NCBI GenBank assembly: GCA_949841595.1
Contig: CATKZB010000008.1
Location: 1 to 56,226 of the forward strand
Source: an uncultured Christensenella sp.
Lineage (GTDB): Bacteria; Bacillota; Clostridia; Christensenellales; UBA1242
Reading direction: 5' to 3'
Length of the DNA stretch: 56,226 nucleotides
A program made the translations under genes and the position numbers. The notes under the pieces were generated by a model. It had not been told where the DNA came from, did no database searches, and saw only the letters and a program-made list of their open reading frames with translations. This document shows, piece by piece, positions 36,215 to 44,639 of the stretch (positions are counted from its first letter, which is position 1; each line of letters opens with the position of its first letter).

Positions 36215-37134
36215 TAAAGCACCTCCTCAATTTCAGGAACATTTTCAAACTCAAAATGATCCACAAACTCATCAGTAACTTGCATCAATCCAATGCCAGA
36301 AACATTCATCTTGTAAACTTCAACATATTTGATTTCCGAAAAATTGAAATTAGAATCAACTGTAACATCCATAGTCAAAGACACCCACTTTGGAGGATCT
36401 TGCATTCCACTTGAAAACTTTATCTCATATGCATAATAAAGACCTGACAAAGCTAAATAATCTCCGTCAATGGAAATCCTAAACGAAAAAGTGCCATCAC
36501 CATTTGCAGTGACTGCAGAAGTTTTCTTTTGTGCACAAGTTTTTGAAGAAATAATATAAGGCAAAACGTTTGTAGGAATGGTGTTAAATGTTTCTTTATA
36601 TTGTTCTAGGGTATAGTCCTGAAATTTTGCATCGTCAAATACACCCTTTATTTCACTTGAACTTTTGTCAAATGTGCCTTTTGGGTTGATTTTTGTAATT
36701 TGAGTTTCATAATCATAAAGAATTCTTGAACAAATGGATGGAGAAAGACTGCTTGAAGAAGGGCTCAATTTGTTATAAACAAGTTTTCCATCTCTATGCA
36801 ACTTTTCGCCTCTCATTGGTTGTTTGATCCCCATAGGAGCAAAAACTGTTCCCGTCATAAGTTTAAAATATTTTTCTGCATGATAAAGCTTATATTCTGC
36901 GATATTATAGAGCTCAACTGCAGAAAAAGATGTGGCACTTGCACCACTGTTTGCACGTTTAACCAAAGCCAAAACATCAGCGTCTTTTTCTCTTAAATCT
37001 TCTTCTTTTGCACTTACCACAGCAATAGGTTCAATTGTGTCGACATAAATCTTGCCTACAGCCAAACCTGTAACCACTGCAACAGCCACAATAAGCACAA
37101 AACTAATGTATTTTTTATAATTAAAAAGTGTCAC
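36214..37134 (-). CDS. Exported or membrane-anchored partner of the giant protein
   Basis: The start is the GTG at 37134, with GGAG 6 nt upstream; an in-frame TTG at 37146 is less likely. The 306-residue product has one N-terminal membrane helix (about residues 9-30). An external domain contains a Ser-rich segment (LSPSSSSLSPSICSRILYDY) and beta-type stretches (GDGTFSFRISIDGDYLALSG; WVSLTMDVTVDSNFNF). No family was recognised. Translation of the giant gene is coupled to its end (TAATG), so the two products probably work together at the cell surface. Confidence 0.6.
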   Translation of the reverse strand: MTLFNYKKYISFVLIVAVAVVTGLAVGKIYVDTIEPIAVVSAKEEDLREKDADVLALVKRANSGASATSFSAVELYNIAEYKLYHAEKYFKLMTGTVFAPMGIKQPMRGEKLHRDGKLVYNKLSPSSSSLSPSICSRILYDYETQITKINPKGTFDKSSSEIKGVFDDAKFQDYTLEQYKETFNTIPTNVLPYIISSKTCAQKKTSAVTANGDGTFSFRISIDGDYLALSGLYYAYEIKFSSGMQDPPKWVSLTMDVTVDSNFNFSEIKYVEVYKMNVSGIGLMQVTDEFVDHFEFENVPEIEEVL

Positions 37135-37206
37135 AGACAACTCCAAAATTCATTTAACTTAAGCGTTCAAAAAAGGGCAAAATCCCCTTATTGTTACGTT
37201 GTTTAT

Positions 37207-37235
37207 AGAATAACATAAAGTAAATTTTTTGTCAA
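37207..37235 (-). promoter_or_regulatory. Promoter of the two-gene surface operon
   Basis: On minus, TTGACA (37230-37235), a 17-bp spacer and TATTCT (37207-37212) lie about 70 bp upstream of the GTG start. A small GGG/CCC hairpin sits in the leader. No gene is seen in 37135-37309. Confidence 0.65.
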
Positions 37236-37309
37236 TAAAAATAGTTAAAGAATTTTAAATATTATATGAGACAGTTTAAAAATTTAAAACCACATTAAAA
37301 TAATCCTTT

Positions 37310-38578
37310 TTAAGAGTCACATTTTTTCTTTAACAAAACCAGCGTTTCAAGATTTGCAGTACACGGAAACATATCAAAAATTTTCACTTTTTCTATTGAA
37401 AAATCTGACTGCAAAACCTTCAGATCTCTCACCAAAGTGGAAAAATTGCAAGAAACATAGGCAATTTCAGAAATGTCACTTTTCAAGATTAAATCCAAAA
37501 CTTTCTGATCACAACCTTCTCTTGCTGGATCAAGCACAATAATGTCAATACGATCTTTAAGCAAAACCAAATCCAAACAATCTTCAACCTTTCCACAGAT
37601 GTTTTCTATGCGATACTCTTCGTTTAAACTTTTAAGTTTTTCTGCACTCTTATGAGCAGATTTTTGATATTCAATCCCATAAACAAATTTGGCAAACTTT
37701 GCCATCTTGAAAGTCAACAGTCCCTGCCCAGAATAAGCATTGACCACCCTTTTTCCAGCAACTATATTTGTCAAATTTTCATAAAGTTTTTCAGCAACTT
37801 TCTCATTGACTTGATTAAAAGAAGACACATCTATTTCAACAACATTATCTTCCAAAAATTCTTGCAATTTTTCTTTTCCAAAAACATTAAAAATTTGAGT
37901 TGAATTACTTTCCAAAATGTCACCAAAAGCAAAAAAAACAGAAAAATCGCTTAAAATTTCAATATTTTTGATATTTTTCAACACTTTTTTCTCATTTTTA
38001 TTAAATAAACAGACAATTGCTACACTTTTTTGAACTTGCTTAAAATAAACAGATTTTAAATTTTTAAAATCATTTACTTTCAAAAAGTCCTTAACTTTTG
38101 GTATTGCAGCGTTGATTTCTTTTGTTGCAATAGGACAAAAATCAATTGCAAAAAACTCATGACTTTTTTGCTTGAAATACCCCAGTTCATTTTGTCTTGC
38201 TTCCAACTTAATTTTGTTTCTGTAGGCAAATCGAGTTTCACTTTCAACAAAATCAATCTCACCAAAATAATTCACTTTTTTAAGTTCATTTTTTAATACC
38301 TGCGTTTTGATTGTCTTCTCACAACCATAATTACAATGCTGAAATGCACAACCCCCACAAACATCAAAATAAGGGCAAAAAGGCTTTATTCTTTCATCAC
38401 TTTCTTCTATAACTTTTTGTTGTTTGGCAAGCAGAAAATTTTTAGTTCTCTTCAAAATTTCAATCTCAACTTTTTCACCACACAAAGTTTTTGGCACAAA
38501 AACAATTTGTCCGTCAAGTTTCCCTACGCCCGAACCTTCATAACTGATATCAAAAATATCAACAATTTTCTTTTCCAT
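37310..38578 (-). CDS. rlmD: 23S rRNA (uracil-5-)-methyltransferase of the RlmD/RumA family
   Basis: The 422-residue protein methylates uridine C5 in rRNA (family role). It has an N-terminal TRAM domain (EKKIVDIFDISYEGSGVGKL), an Fe-S cluster segment (CPYFDVCGGCAFQHCNYGC), a SAM domain (VVNAYSGQGLLTFKMA), the base-binding DPAREG and the catalytic SCN in YVSCNFSTLVRDL (usual nucleophile Cys). The start at 38578 is chosen because a -10 box ends 8 nt before it; a longer frame to 38647 runs through a terminator. RlmCD or TrmA-like relatives cannot be excluded, so the symbol is by family. Confidence 0.8.
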   Translation of the reverse strand: MEKKIVDIFDISYEGSGVGKLDGQIVFVPKTLCGEKVEIEILKRTKNFLLAKQQKVIEESDERIKPFCPYFDVCGGCAFQHCNYGCEKTIKTQVLKNELKKVNYFGEIDFVESETRFAYRNKIKLEARQNELGYFKQKSHEFFAIDFCPIATKEINAAIPKVKDFLKVNDFKNLKSVYFKQVQKSVAIVCLFNKNEKKVLKNIKNIEILSDFSVFFAFGDILESNSTQIFNVFGKEKLQEFLEDNVVEIDVSSFNQVNEKVAEKLYENLTNIVAGKRVVNAYSGQGLLTFKMAKFAKFVYGIEYQKSAHKSAEKLKSLNEEYRIENICGKVEDCLDLVLLKDRIDIIVLDPAREGCDQKVLDLILKSDISEIAYVSCNFSTLVRDLKVLQSDFSIEKVKIFDMFPCTANLETLVLLKKKCDS

Positions 38579-38585
38579 ATCTAAG

Positions 38586-38614
38586 ATTATAACACAACAA
38601 CTTTCAGAAACCAA
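38586..38614 (-). promoter_or_regulatory. Promoter of the rRNA methyltransferase gene, leaderless pattern
   Basis: On minus, TTGGTT (38609-38614), 17 bp, then TATAAT (38586-38591). The ATG A is at 38578, 8 nt after the -10 end, with no Shine-Dalgarno. Confidence 0.6.
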
Positions 38615-38615
38615 T

Positions 38616-38645
38616 AAAAGAAAAGAAGAATGTTTAACATTCTTC
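38616..38645 (-). terminator. Terminator of the GNAT gene
   Basis: GAAGAATG and CATTCTTC form a perfect 8-bp stem with a TTAAA-type loop, followed on minus by TTTTCTTTT. It lies right after the stop of the GNAT gene and rules out a GTG start there for the methyltransferase gene. Confidence 0.8.
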
Positions 38646-38646
38646 A

Positions 38647-39360
38647 CTATTTCGCTCTTTCAACTTTTGCACTATTTAGTTTTTCAGAAATTTTTTTGTG
38701 ATTTTTATACAATTCATAAGAATCCACATACAATTTTACTGTCTCATCAGCATTTTTTAAGCCGTCTCTTTTTCCTGAAGCAATAATTTTGCTTGCTTCG
38801 CAAACTCTGTAATATCTTTCATCAATATCATTTGCAAGAAGATGTTTAGCCACATTATCTACAAAGTTTTCTTTTCCATATGTACTTTCAATATCGTTCA
38901 AGAAATAACCAGCATTAGAAATATCGTGTGAAATAAATTGTTTCATTGTTATATATTTATTTACACTTGCAGATTCATACAAAAATCCCAAATTTTCATA
39001 AAATTTTCTTACATCAGCATTTTTAGAAGCAACTTGAACATCAATATATTGCTTTTTGTGATCTTTTGCAAGTTGAATAATTGTTTTTATTATTTTATTT
39101 TCAAGATCCCTTTCTTTAGTGCCAAATTCAATGTAAGCATCAGAAATATTGATACTTTTTTCGCTTTCAACAATGCTAACAAAACCACACATATCATCAT
39201 ATTTATCAAACACACAAATCACATATCTGCCATTTTTGCTATCAACAACATCTTCTAGTTTACTTCCAACAATTCCATGATAATTTGAAATAAGTTCTTC
39301 CAAATAACTTTTGTTTATTTTTGACATATTATTTTCTGAACGATAAATTTTAAGTCTCAT
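38647..39360 (-). CDS. GNAT family acetyltransferase-like protein
   Basis: The N-terminal half shows a GNAT fold: VVDSKNGRYVICVFDKYDDM, then CGFVSIVES, an acetyl-CoA-type segment AKDHKKQYIDVQVASKNADV and RKFYENLGFLYESASVNKYI. The C-terminal half (about 140-237) is a helical domain of unknown function (HDISNAGYFLNDIESTYGKE). The 237-residue protein has AAGGAG upstream of the ATG. The substrate is unknown. It is monocistronic, with a terminator directly after it. Confidence 0.65.
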   Translation of the reverse strand: MRLKIYRSENNMSKINKSYLEELISNYHGIVGSKLEDVVDSKNGRYVICVFDKYDDMCGFVSIVESEKSINISDAYIEFGTKERDLENKIIKTIIQLAKDHKKQYIDVQVASKNADVRKFYENLGFLYESASVNKYITMKQFISHDISNAGYFLNDIESTYGKENFVDNVAKHLLANDIDERYYRVCEASKIIASGKRDGLKNADETVKLYVDSYELYKNHKKISEKLNSAKVERAK

Positions 39361-39457
39361 ATATACTCTCCTTCTTTTGATAGTATATCACAAACACAGA
39401 CAAAATTCAATACCCAAAGTGATTATTTTTGAAAAAATAAAGCATCATTTTAATTCC

Positions 39458-39486
39458 TTGACAAACTTATTTTTTTCAACTATAAT
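39458..39486 (+). promoter_or_regulatory. tRNA-Leu promoter
   Basis: TTGACA (39458-39463), 17 bp and TATAAT (39481-39486) form a full consensus, 12 bp before the tRNA 5' end. Confidence 0.9.
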
Positions 39487-39498
39487 TAAAAGAACTAT

Positions 39499-39584
39499 GC
39501 AGGAGTGGCGAAATGGCAGACGCGCAAGTTTCAGGTACTTGTGGTGGCAACACCTTGTGGGTTCAACTCCCACCTTCTGCACCA
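39499..39584 (+). tRNA. tRNA-Leu (CAG)
   Basis: An 86-nt class II tRNA: acceptor GCAGGAG/CTTCTGC, anticodon stem CAAGT/ACTTG with loop TTCAGGT (anticodon CAG, reading CTG), a long variable arm (GGTGGCAACACC region), T arm GGTTCAACTCC and encoded CCA. No att-like duplicate is seen here. Confidence 0.93.
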
Positions 39585-39658
39585 AATTTTATGTTAAGCT
39601 AAAAAATTATTAATTTATACCACAATTCAACATCTTTAGATAAATAGGAGACATCAAT

Positions 39659-40102
39659 ATGAAACAAATTTGCATTGCCTACGGAAGAAATTTAGATATC
39701 AAACGCATGAAACAAAAATGTCCACATGCAAAATTGTTGGGAAAAGCTCAACTTTATGGCTGGACTATTGACTTTGGAAAATACATTACTTTAATACCCG
39801 ATGAAAATAAAGTTGTTCCAGTTGGACTTTGGCAAATAGACGAAATTGCATTATCTGAAATTGATGCCATAGAAGGATATCCTAATTTATATAGAAGAGA
39901 AACTGTCCAAATAGAATTCAACAACAAACTTTATAATGCTTTAATATATTTGCTCAATGATCCAACTCCTTATGCCTTACCCTTAGATTATATTGATAGA
40001 TTAAAAATTGGCTACAACGACTTTAATTTTGATTTCAAAATAATTCAACAAGCTATAAACAAACACAATAAAAAACCTAATCTAATTGTTAATACAAATT
40101 AA
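39659..40102 (+). CDS. Gamma-glutamylcyclotransferase (GGCT/AIG2)-like protein
   Basis: The 147-residue protein starts MKQICIAYGRNLDIKRMKQK, the GGCT pattern in which YGSNL binds the gamma-glutamyl moiety; here it is YGRNL. The catalytic-type Glu is in AIEGYPNLYRRETVQI. Such enzymes release 5-oxoproline from gamma-glutamyl peptides. The N-terminal Gly-Ser is replaced by Gly-Arg, so activity is uncertain. AGGAG precedes the ATG, and a DUF1653 gene follows after 13 nt. Confidence 0.65.
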   Translation: MKQICIAYGRNLDIKRMKQKCPHAKLLGKAQLYGWTIDFGKYITLIPDENKVVPVGLWQIDEIALSEIDAIEGYPNLYRRETVQIEFNNKLYNALIYLLNDPTPYALPLDYIDRLKIGYNDFNFDFKIIQQAINKHNKKPNLIVNTN

Positions 40103-40115
40103 AAGGAAATAAGAA

Positions 40116-40352
40116 ATGAAACAAAATGTTAAAATCAAAGGAATTTACAAGCATTATAAGGGTGATTTGTATATTGTGGAAGATATTGCGCTCCACAGCG
40201 AAACATTAGAAAAATATGTGGTTTACAGAGCTCTTTATGGCGACAATCAACTCTGGATCAGACCTTATGATATGTTTGTTGAAGAAATTGAAGGCAAGCC
40301 TCAAAAACATCGCTTTGAGCTTCAAAACATCAAAAGTGTCAAGGATAATTAA
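40116..40352 (+). CDS. DUF1653 family protein
   Basis: The 78-residue protein shows the DUF1653 core: IKGIYKHYKGDLYIVEDIAL, HSETLEKYVVYRALYGDN and LWIRPYDMFVEEIE. The family is a small beta domain of unknown function common in Bacillota. AAAGGAAA lies upstream, and the start is 13 nt after the GGCT-like gene, so the two are co-transcribed. Confidence 0.75.
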   Translation: MKQNVKIKGIYKHYKGDLYIVEDIALHSETLEKYVVYRALYGDNQLWIRPYDMFVEEIEGKPQKHRFELQNIKSVKDN

Positions 40353-40370
40353 ATTTTAATAAATTGACAA

Positions 40371-40400
40371 CAAAAAAGTAGGTTTTTAACCTACTTTTTT
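40371..40400. terminator. Bidirectional terminator
   Basis: AAAAAAGTAGG and CCTACTTTTTTT form an 11-bp perfect stem with T runs on both strands, separating the convergent DUF1653 and 837-residue protein genes. Confidence 0.9.
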
Positions 40401-40403
40401 TAA

Positions 40404-42917
40404 TTATAAACCAAGATATTTATCATTGCTAGAAGATTTAGATTCTGCCTTTGCAGCATTAAATTTTGCAAGGTCAACACCAATTTGGTTGTCATTGTAA
40501 GTTGTTCTTGTTCCTTCTTTTCTTTCAACAGAATATTCTTCAGTCCAATAATTTTCAAATGTTGCAGCAGCAAGCATTTCTGTTTGATTACAATTTTTGT
40601 CTTTTGATGAAACTGTCACAGTTCCTTCCCTTACTTCAACGCCCTTTCCACTAGCAATCATTATTGTTGGATTCATAACATAATTTTTGCCTTCTGCTGT
40701 TATTCCATAATTAGAAACATAAACATCAGAACCTTTATATTCGTATGCACTCAAAGCATCAATTCCAGGAATTGACTTAAGAACTTCAATTGCTTTTACA
40801 GCTGTATCAACAGAGCCTTCATTGATAGCTTCAATAAGAGATTCAGTGGTAACAACTTGGTCTCCATCAACACTAACTTGAGTTTTCTCTGGAGTGATAG
40901 AAATTCTTTTAAGAGTATTTCCATCTTCAGAAACAGCAAACACAGCATCGTCGCTAATATAAGTTGGAATAAATCCTTCTCCAAGTTTTTCAACTATAGC
41001 ATCTGCAACTTCAACGCTGCTATAATCAGCTTTTGTAGGAGCTGTGTTAATTATAATTCCTGGATTCTCTGCAGACTTAAGTTTAACATTTTCTTTATAG
41101 CTTGCTTCATAAGCCTTTATAGCAAGATTAGCTTGTTCACTTGTATAACCACCATTCAACATAAGATTTGCTTTAAATTCTTCAGAATTAGGAACTTTAG
41201 AAATTGGAGTTAATGGACTAACAGGATAGTAATAAATAATTTCAGCTTCTGCGCCTTCTAATTTTGTTGTAGCTAAAGTAACACCATTTTCACTTAAATC
41301 ATCAGCTGCACAAGATCCTACAAATCCCCAATATCCTTCAAGTGTAGAATTTGTATAATCATTTCCAGCCACATAAATAATATTACCATTTTTATCTTCA
41401 TAAGACGAAAGTTCTTTTTGAGTGTAGATATCAACTTTGTTCTTTACAGCCTCATCTATTGCTCTAGCAGCAGGTTTTCCATTGACATAATTAAACAATC
41501 CCTTTCCACCAATAACTTCTTGAGCCTGAGAAGCACCATAAAGTCTTGCTGCAGCAGATTCATCTTTAACTGAATTTTCTGCTTCAAGTTTTCTTTCATT
41601 TTCAGCTTCAACAGCAGCAATTCTTGCTTCTCTTGCATTTCTAACAGGAGTTGAAACAGCATGATGCAATGCGCCAAAAACAGCAACTGTCAAAAGAGTG
41701 ACTCCAACTGCAATCTTAACTATTTTGCGAGCTTTGAATGTTGGTTTAACTTCTTTAACTTTTCCTTCAACAGGATAGTTTTCAGCAACGAACATTCTAA
41801 CTTCGTCGTTTACATCTGTTGCTTTCATTCTAAATTTAGCAACATCATCTTTACCTTTATAATATTTGATTCTCATTGCATTATTTTTGTCAATTGCAAT
41901 ATTATGAACAGCAACTCCACCATTTGCAAAAATTTCTTCTGATCTTTTAAGATCAAGCACAACGCCAGTGCTTTTAACTACCAATCCTTTTGATGATTCA
42001 ATAATATTTTCATTTGCAATTAAATATAAAGAAACTCCGTCTGGCTTTGTTGGATGTTCTGAAACAACAAGATAAGCATCTCTTTTATCCTTGCTACTTC
42101 TCTTAACTGGAGGAAGTTCGATTTTTACAAAATTCCCAAGAACTTTTTCTCTGTCAAAAGAAACTTCGTCCTCAAGTTCTTCGTCAAGTTCTTCTTCGTC
42201 AATTTCATCAAGTTCTTCTTCAGTTTCCTCTGTTGGATCAATTATTTCTTCTTCATGAGATTCATCATGATCGTCACCTTCAAGTTCTTCTTCGTCTGTT
42301 TCTTCAAGTTCTTCATCAAGTTCTTCTTCATCTTCTAAAGTTTCTTCAGAAGCCTCTTCTGTAGTATCAACTGTTTCTTCTACTTCTTCTCTTTCTTCCA
42401 TTTCCTCCCCCTTTTCACCTGCAATAGATTTAATCAATTTTTCTCTATCTACTTTCATTTCATTAAGCTTACCTTCTACCTCTTCTCTTTGGTCTGAAGT
42501 TTCTCCCATCTTTGAAAGTTTACTTTCCATTTTTTCTATATCTTTATTAAGAATTATTAATCTTCTTTCTCTGTCGCTAAGATTTTCTAGTTGTTTTTTT
42601 TCTTCATCATCTTTTTGTTTTTCAATATTTCTTCTTGTTTCTAAAGCAGTTTCTATTTGTGGAATAAAACGTTCTCTCTTATTGATTGCATAATTCCCAA
42701 CTACATATGAATCTGGAATATCATTATTTCCTTTTAAAGTTGTAATTTCACTTATTTGGCCTTTTGGTGGATAAATGAAAATGCGCTCATATCCCTTTTC
42801 TTCATCTAAGACAAACATAAGCTCGTATAACTTTCCGTCGCTTTCATATTCAAACTTTTTCAAGTCATTATCACTATCCCAAAGTTCTTTAAAAGAATTT
42901 CTAGTCAACTTCTCCAT
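40404..42917 (-). CDS. 837-residue acidic single-span membrane protein, unknown
   Basis: The N-terminal half is cytoplasmic-type: a globular start (MEKLTRNSFKELWDSDNDLK), a coiled coil (about 92-165), a Glu/Asp low-complexity block of about 80 residues (about 170-252), then a beta-rich domain (about 255-385). One membrane helix (about 398-418, KIVKIAVGVTLLTVAVFGAL) leads to a C-terminal part (about 430-837) rich in Asn, Ala and Ser, presumably outside. No family is recognised. The acidic block is coded by GAA/GAG/GAT runs, so it may vary in length. Shine-Dalgarno ACAGGAGGTG, single gene. Confidence 0.7.
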   Translation of the reverse strand: MEKLTRNSFKELWDSDNDLKKFEYESDGKLYELMFVLDEEKGYERIFIYPPKGQISEITTLKGNNDIPDSYVVGNYAINKRERFIPQIETALETRRNIEKQKDDEEKKQLENLSDRERRLIILNKDIEKMESKLSKMGETSDQREEVEGKLNEMKVDREKLIKSIAGEKGEEMEEREEVEETVDTTEEASEETLEDEEELDEELEETDEEELEGDDHDESHEEEIIDPTEETEEELDEIDEEELDEELEDEVSFDREKVLGNFVKIELPPVKRSSKDKRDAYLVVSEHPTKPDGVSLYLIANENIIESSKGLVVKSTGVVLDLKRSEEIFANGGVAVHNIAIDKNNAMRIKYYKGKDDVAKFRMKATDVNDEVRMFVAENYPVEGKVKEVKPTFKARKIVKIAVGVTLLTVAVFGALHHAVSTPVRNAREARIAAVEAENERKLEAENSVKDESAAARLYGASQAQEVIGGKGLFNYVNGKPAARAIDEAVKNKVDIYTQKELSSYEDKNGNIIYVAGNDYTNSTLEGYWGFVGSCAADDLSENGVTLATTKLEGAEAEIIYYYPVSPLTPISKVPNSEEFKANLMLNGGYTSEQANLAIKAYEASYKENVKLKSAENPGIIINTAPTKADYSSVEVADAIVEKLGEGFIPTYISDDAVFAVSEDGNTLKRISITPEKTQVSVDGDQVVTTESLIEAINEGSVDTAVKAIEVLKSIPGIDALSAYEYKGSDVYVSNYGITAEGKNYVMNPTIMIASGKGVEVREGTVTVSSKDKNCNQTEMLAAATFENYWTEEYSVERKEGTRTTYNDNQIGVDLAKFNAAKAESKSSSNDKYLGL

Positions 42918-43080
42918 ATAAACACCTCCTGTTTATTGTTGCTATAATTATAAATCAAAATGCTGTGACTGTCAATACCCTTTTCCAAAAAAAATGCATT
43001 TTGGGTCAATTTTTTGCAAATTTTGTAAAAAATTATTAATTGCTTACTACTTATCAAAATAAGTTTATGCAATAAAAAAG

Positions 43081-43109
43081 AAAAAACTGTCAATCTTCAA
43101 CAGTTTTTT
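43081..43109 (-). terminator. Terminator overlapping the end of the HD gene
   Basis: AAAAAACTGT and ACAGTTTTTT form perfect 10-bp arms around a 9-nt loop. On minus a T run follows. The stem overlaps the last codons of the HD gene and ends the comEC-holA-HD transcript. Confidence 0.8.
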
Positions 43110-43686
43110 CGTCTAAATATGTCGCCATATAGTCTGCCAAATGAAACAAAAATGCAATTGGGTATCTTGCAAACACATTTTTAAGCATTGCAGGGTTGTT
43201 TTTGGTGCGTTCATCAAAGGCTCCCATATGCCAATTTATTGCCATAGCCTCTTCTCTAGTGAGCTTCATAAAACCAGAAATCATATAAACTGACTTCTCT
43301 CCATGTCCATATGGTAAAGCGTCATCCACCTTGTAAAAAGGTTTTTGAATCCATTCTCCATTAACTTTTGCATTACGCATTTCAACTGTGTAAAAATTAA
43401 CCTTGCAAATGTCGTGCAAAAGAGCAATTATCGCCACACTTTCTGGAGAAATAACTTTTTCCCAGTCTTCTCCATATTCGTTTTTGACTAAATTTAAAAA
43501 TCTGTTATATACATTCACACTATGTAAGCACAAACCACCTTCAAAATTTGAATGAAATCTTGAAGATGCTGGTGCAGTGAAGAAATCTGTTTTTTCCAAA
43601 TAATTCAACAGTTCTTCACTTCCTTCTCTTTCGATGTTGTCATAAAATATTTCCAAAAACTCTTGTTTAATCTCTTCCAATTCCAT
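43090..43686 (-). CDS. HD-domain phosphohydrolase
   Basis: The 198-residue protein contains His-Asp metal-binding pairs of the HD superfamily: FEGGLCLHSVNVYNRFL, then IALLHDICKVNFY with the HD pair, and FLFHLADYMATYLDE. Such enzymes hydrolyse phosphate esters of nucleotides; the substrate is not deducible. It lies 20 nt after holA and before a terminator, as the last gene of the comEC operon. CAGGAG precedes the ATG. Confidence 0.75.
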   Translation of the reverse strand: MELEEIKQEFLEIFYDNIEREGSEELLNYLEKTDFFTAPASSRFHSNFEGGLCLHSVNVYNRFLNLVKNEYGEDWEKVISPESVAIIALLHDICKVNFYTVEMRNAKVNGEWIQKPFYKVDDALPYGHGEKSVYMISGFMKLTREEAMAINWHMGAFDERTKNNPAMLKNVFARYPIAFLFHLADYMATYLDEKTVED

Positions 43687-43706
43687 ATTTTTCTCCTGTT
43701 TTCATT

Positions 43707-44639
43707 TTAGCAATAAAGAATGCCAAAAATCAAATAATAAAGTGCATTTTCAATTTGCATTTGACCATTTTTTATATAAAAATCCACATCATCCAACATT
43801 TCGTAAATGTTTTTAAGTTGAAGTTTTGAAAAATTCTTTGCCAAACTTCTCGATTTTGTGACAGCAAATTCTTTCACAGACAAAAGTTCTGCAAGCTCTT
43901 TGTCACTTAAATCAGAAATTGCCACAAAAAACAAACGTCTGAAAAAATTTAAAACAAGTGCAAAAGTTTTTGTATCTTTTTCCATCAAATTCAAAAGTTC
44001 TACAGCCTTTTGACTGTCTCTCTTAGAAAGTGCATCCGTTAGTTCAAAAACAGTAAATTCAGTTTCTTTGCAAACCAAATTATTCACAGTCTTGGTTGAA
44101 ATTTCAACGTCGTCACAAGCCACCAACTTGTTAAGTTCGTTATTTATCAAGGAATAATAACTGCAACAAGATTCAATCAATTGCTGACAAGCATCCAGCA
44201 AAATTGTTTTTCCATTATTTTTGAGCTCTGCCACAATCAAATCTTGCAAACTTTTGTCATCCAATCGCTTTGCACTCACCTTTTCACTGATGATAAAGTC
44301 AAATTTGTTATAAAAATCAAAAATCACCAAACATGTGCTTTCAACAGGCGTTTTTAAATAATCTTTCAACTTTTTCTTGAAATTTTCTGGTATTTTGGAG
44401 ATGTTTTTAAGCAAAACAATTTTCTTGTCGCTTCCCATAGGCAGAGTTTCACAAGTGTCAACAACCACATCTCCATCAAAAGAATCATCATCAAAAGAAA
44501 GAAAGTTAAATTCTTCCAATTGCAAATTGCAAGCTTTTTTAATCATTTCCAACGCCTTGTCATAAAGAAGAATATCTTCCCCTTGCACCAGATAACAAGG
44601 CTCAATTTTCTTTTGTAATCTGCTTTTCAAAGTTTTCAA
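43707..44639 (-). CDS. holA: DNA polymerase III subunit delta
   Basis: HolA loads the sliding clamp as part of the clamp loader. The 310-residue protein has the N-terminal domain YLVQGEDILLYDKALEMIKK, the AAA+ like second domain without Walker motifs (KIVLLKNISKIPENFKKKLK; STCLVIFD) and the C-terminal helical domain (FELTDALSKRDSQKAVELL). The start is TTG 44639, with AAAGGAGG 7 nt upstream; a GTG at 44648 in the same frame lies too close to that site. It overlaps the comEC stop (ATTGA), the same comEC-holA order as in many Bacillota. Confidence 0.85.
   Translation of the reverse strand: MKTLKSRLQKKIEPCYLVQGEDILLYDKALEMIKKACNLQLEEFNFLSFDDDSFDGDVVVDTCETLPMGSDKKIVLLKNISKIPENFKKKLKDYLKTPVESTCLVIFDFYNKFDFIISEKVSAKRLDDKSLQDLIVAELKNNGKTILLDACQQLIESCCSYYSLINNELNKLVACDDVEISTKTVNNLVCKETEFTVFELTDALSKRDSQKAVELLNLMEKDTKTFALVLNFFRRLFFVAISDLSDKELAELLSVKEFAVTKSRSLAKNFSKLQLKNIYEMLDDVDFYIKNGQMQIENALYYLIFGILYC

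Noticed and set aside
38579..38647. GTG-start extension of the rRNA methyltransferase
   Set aside because: The extra codons run through the terminator of the previous gene and the methyltransferase's own promoter.
39377..39613. Plus-strand reading frame around tRNA-Leu
   Set aside because: It runs through the tRNA and its promoter; no ribosome binding site.
42160..42410. Short repeats of TTC/TTCTTCATC suggesting a CRISPR or microsatellite
   Set aside because: They are in frame and encode the Glu/Asp block of the 837-residue protein; there are no spacers.
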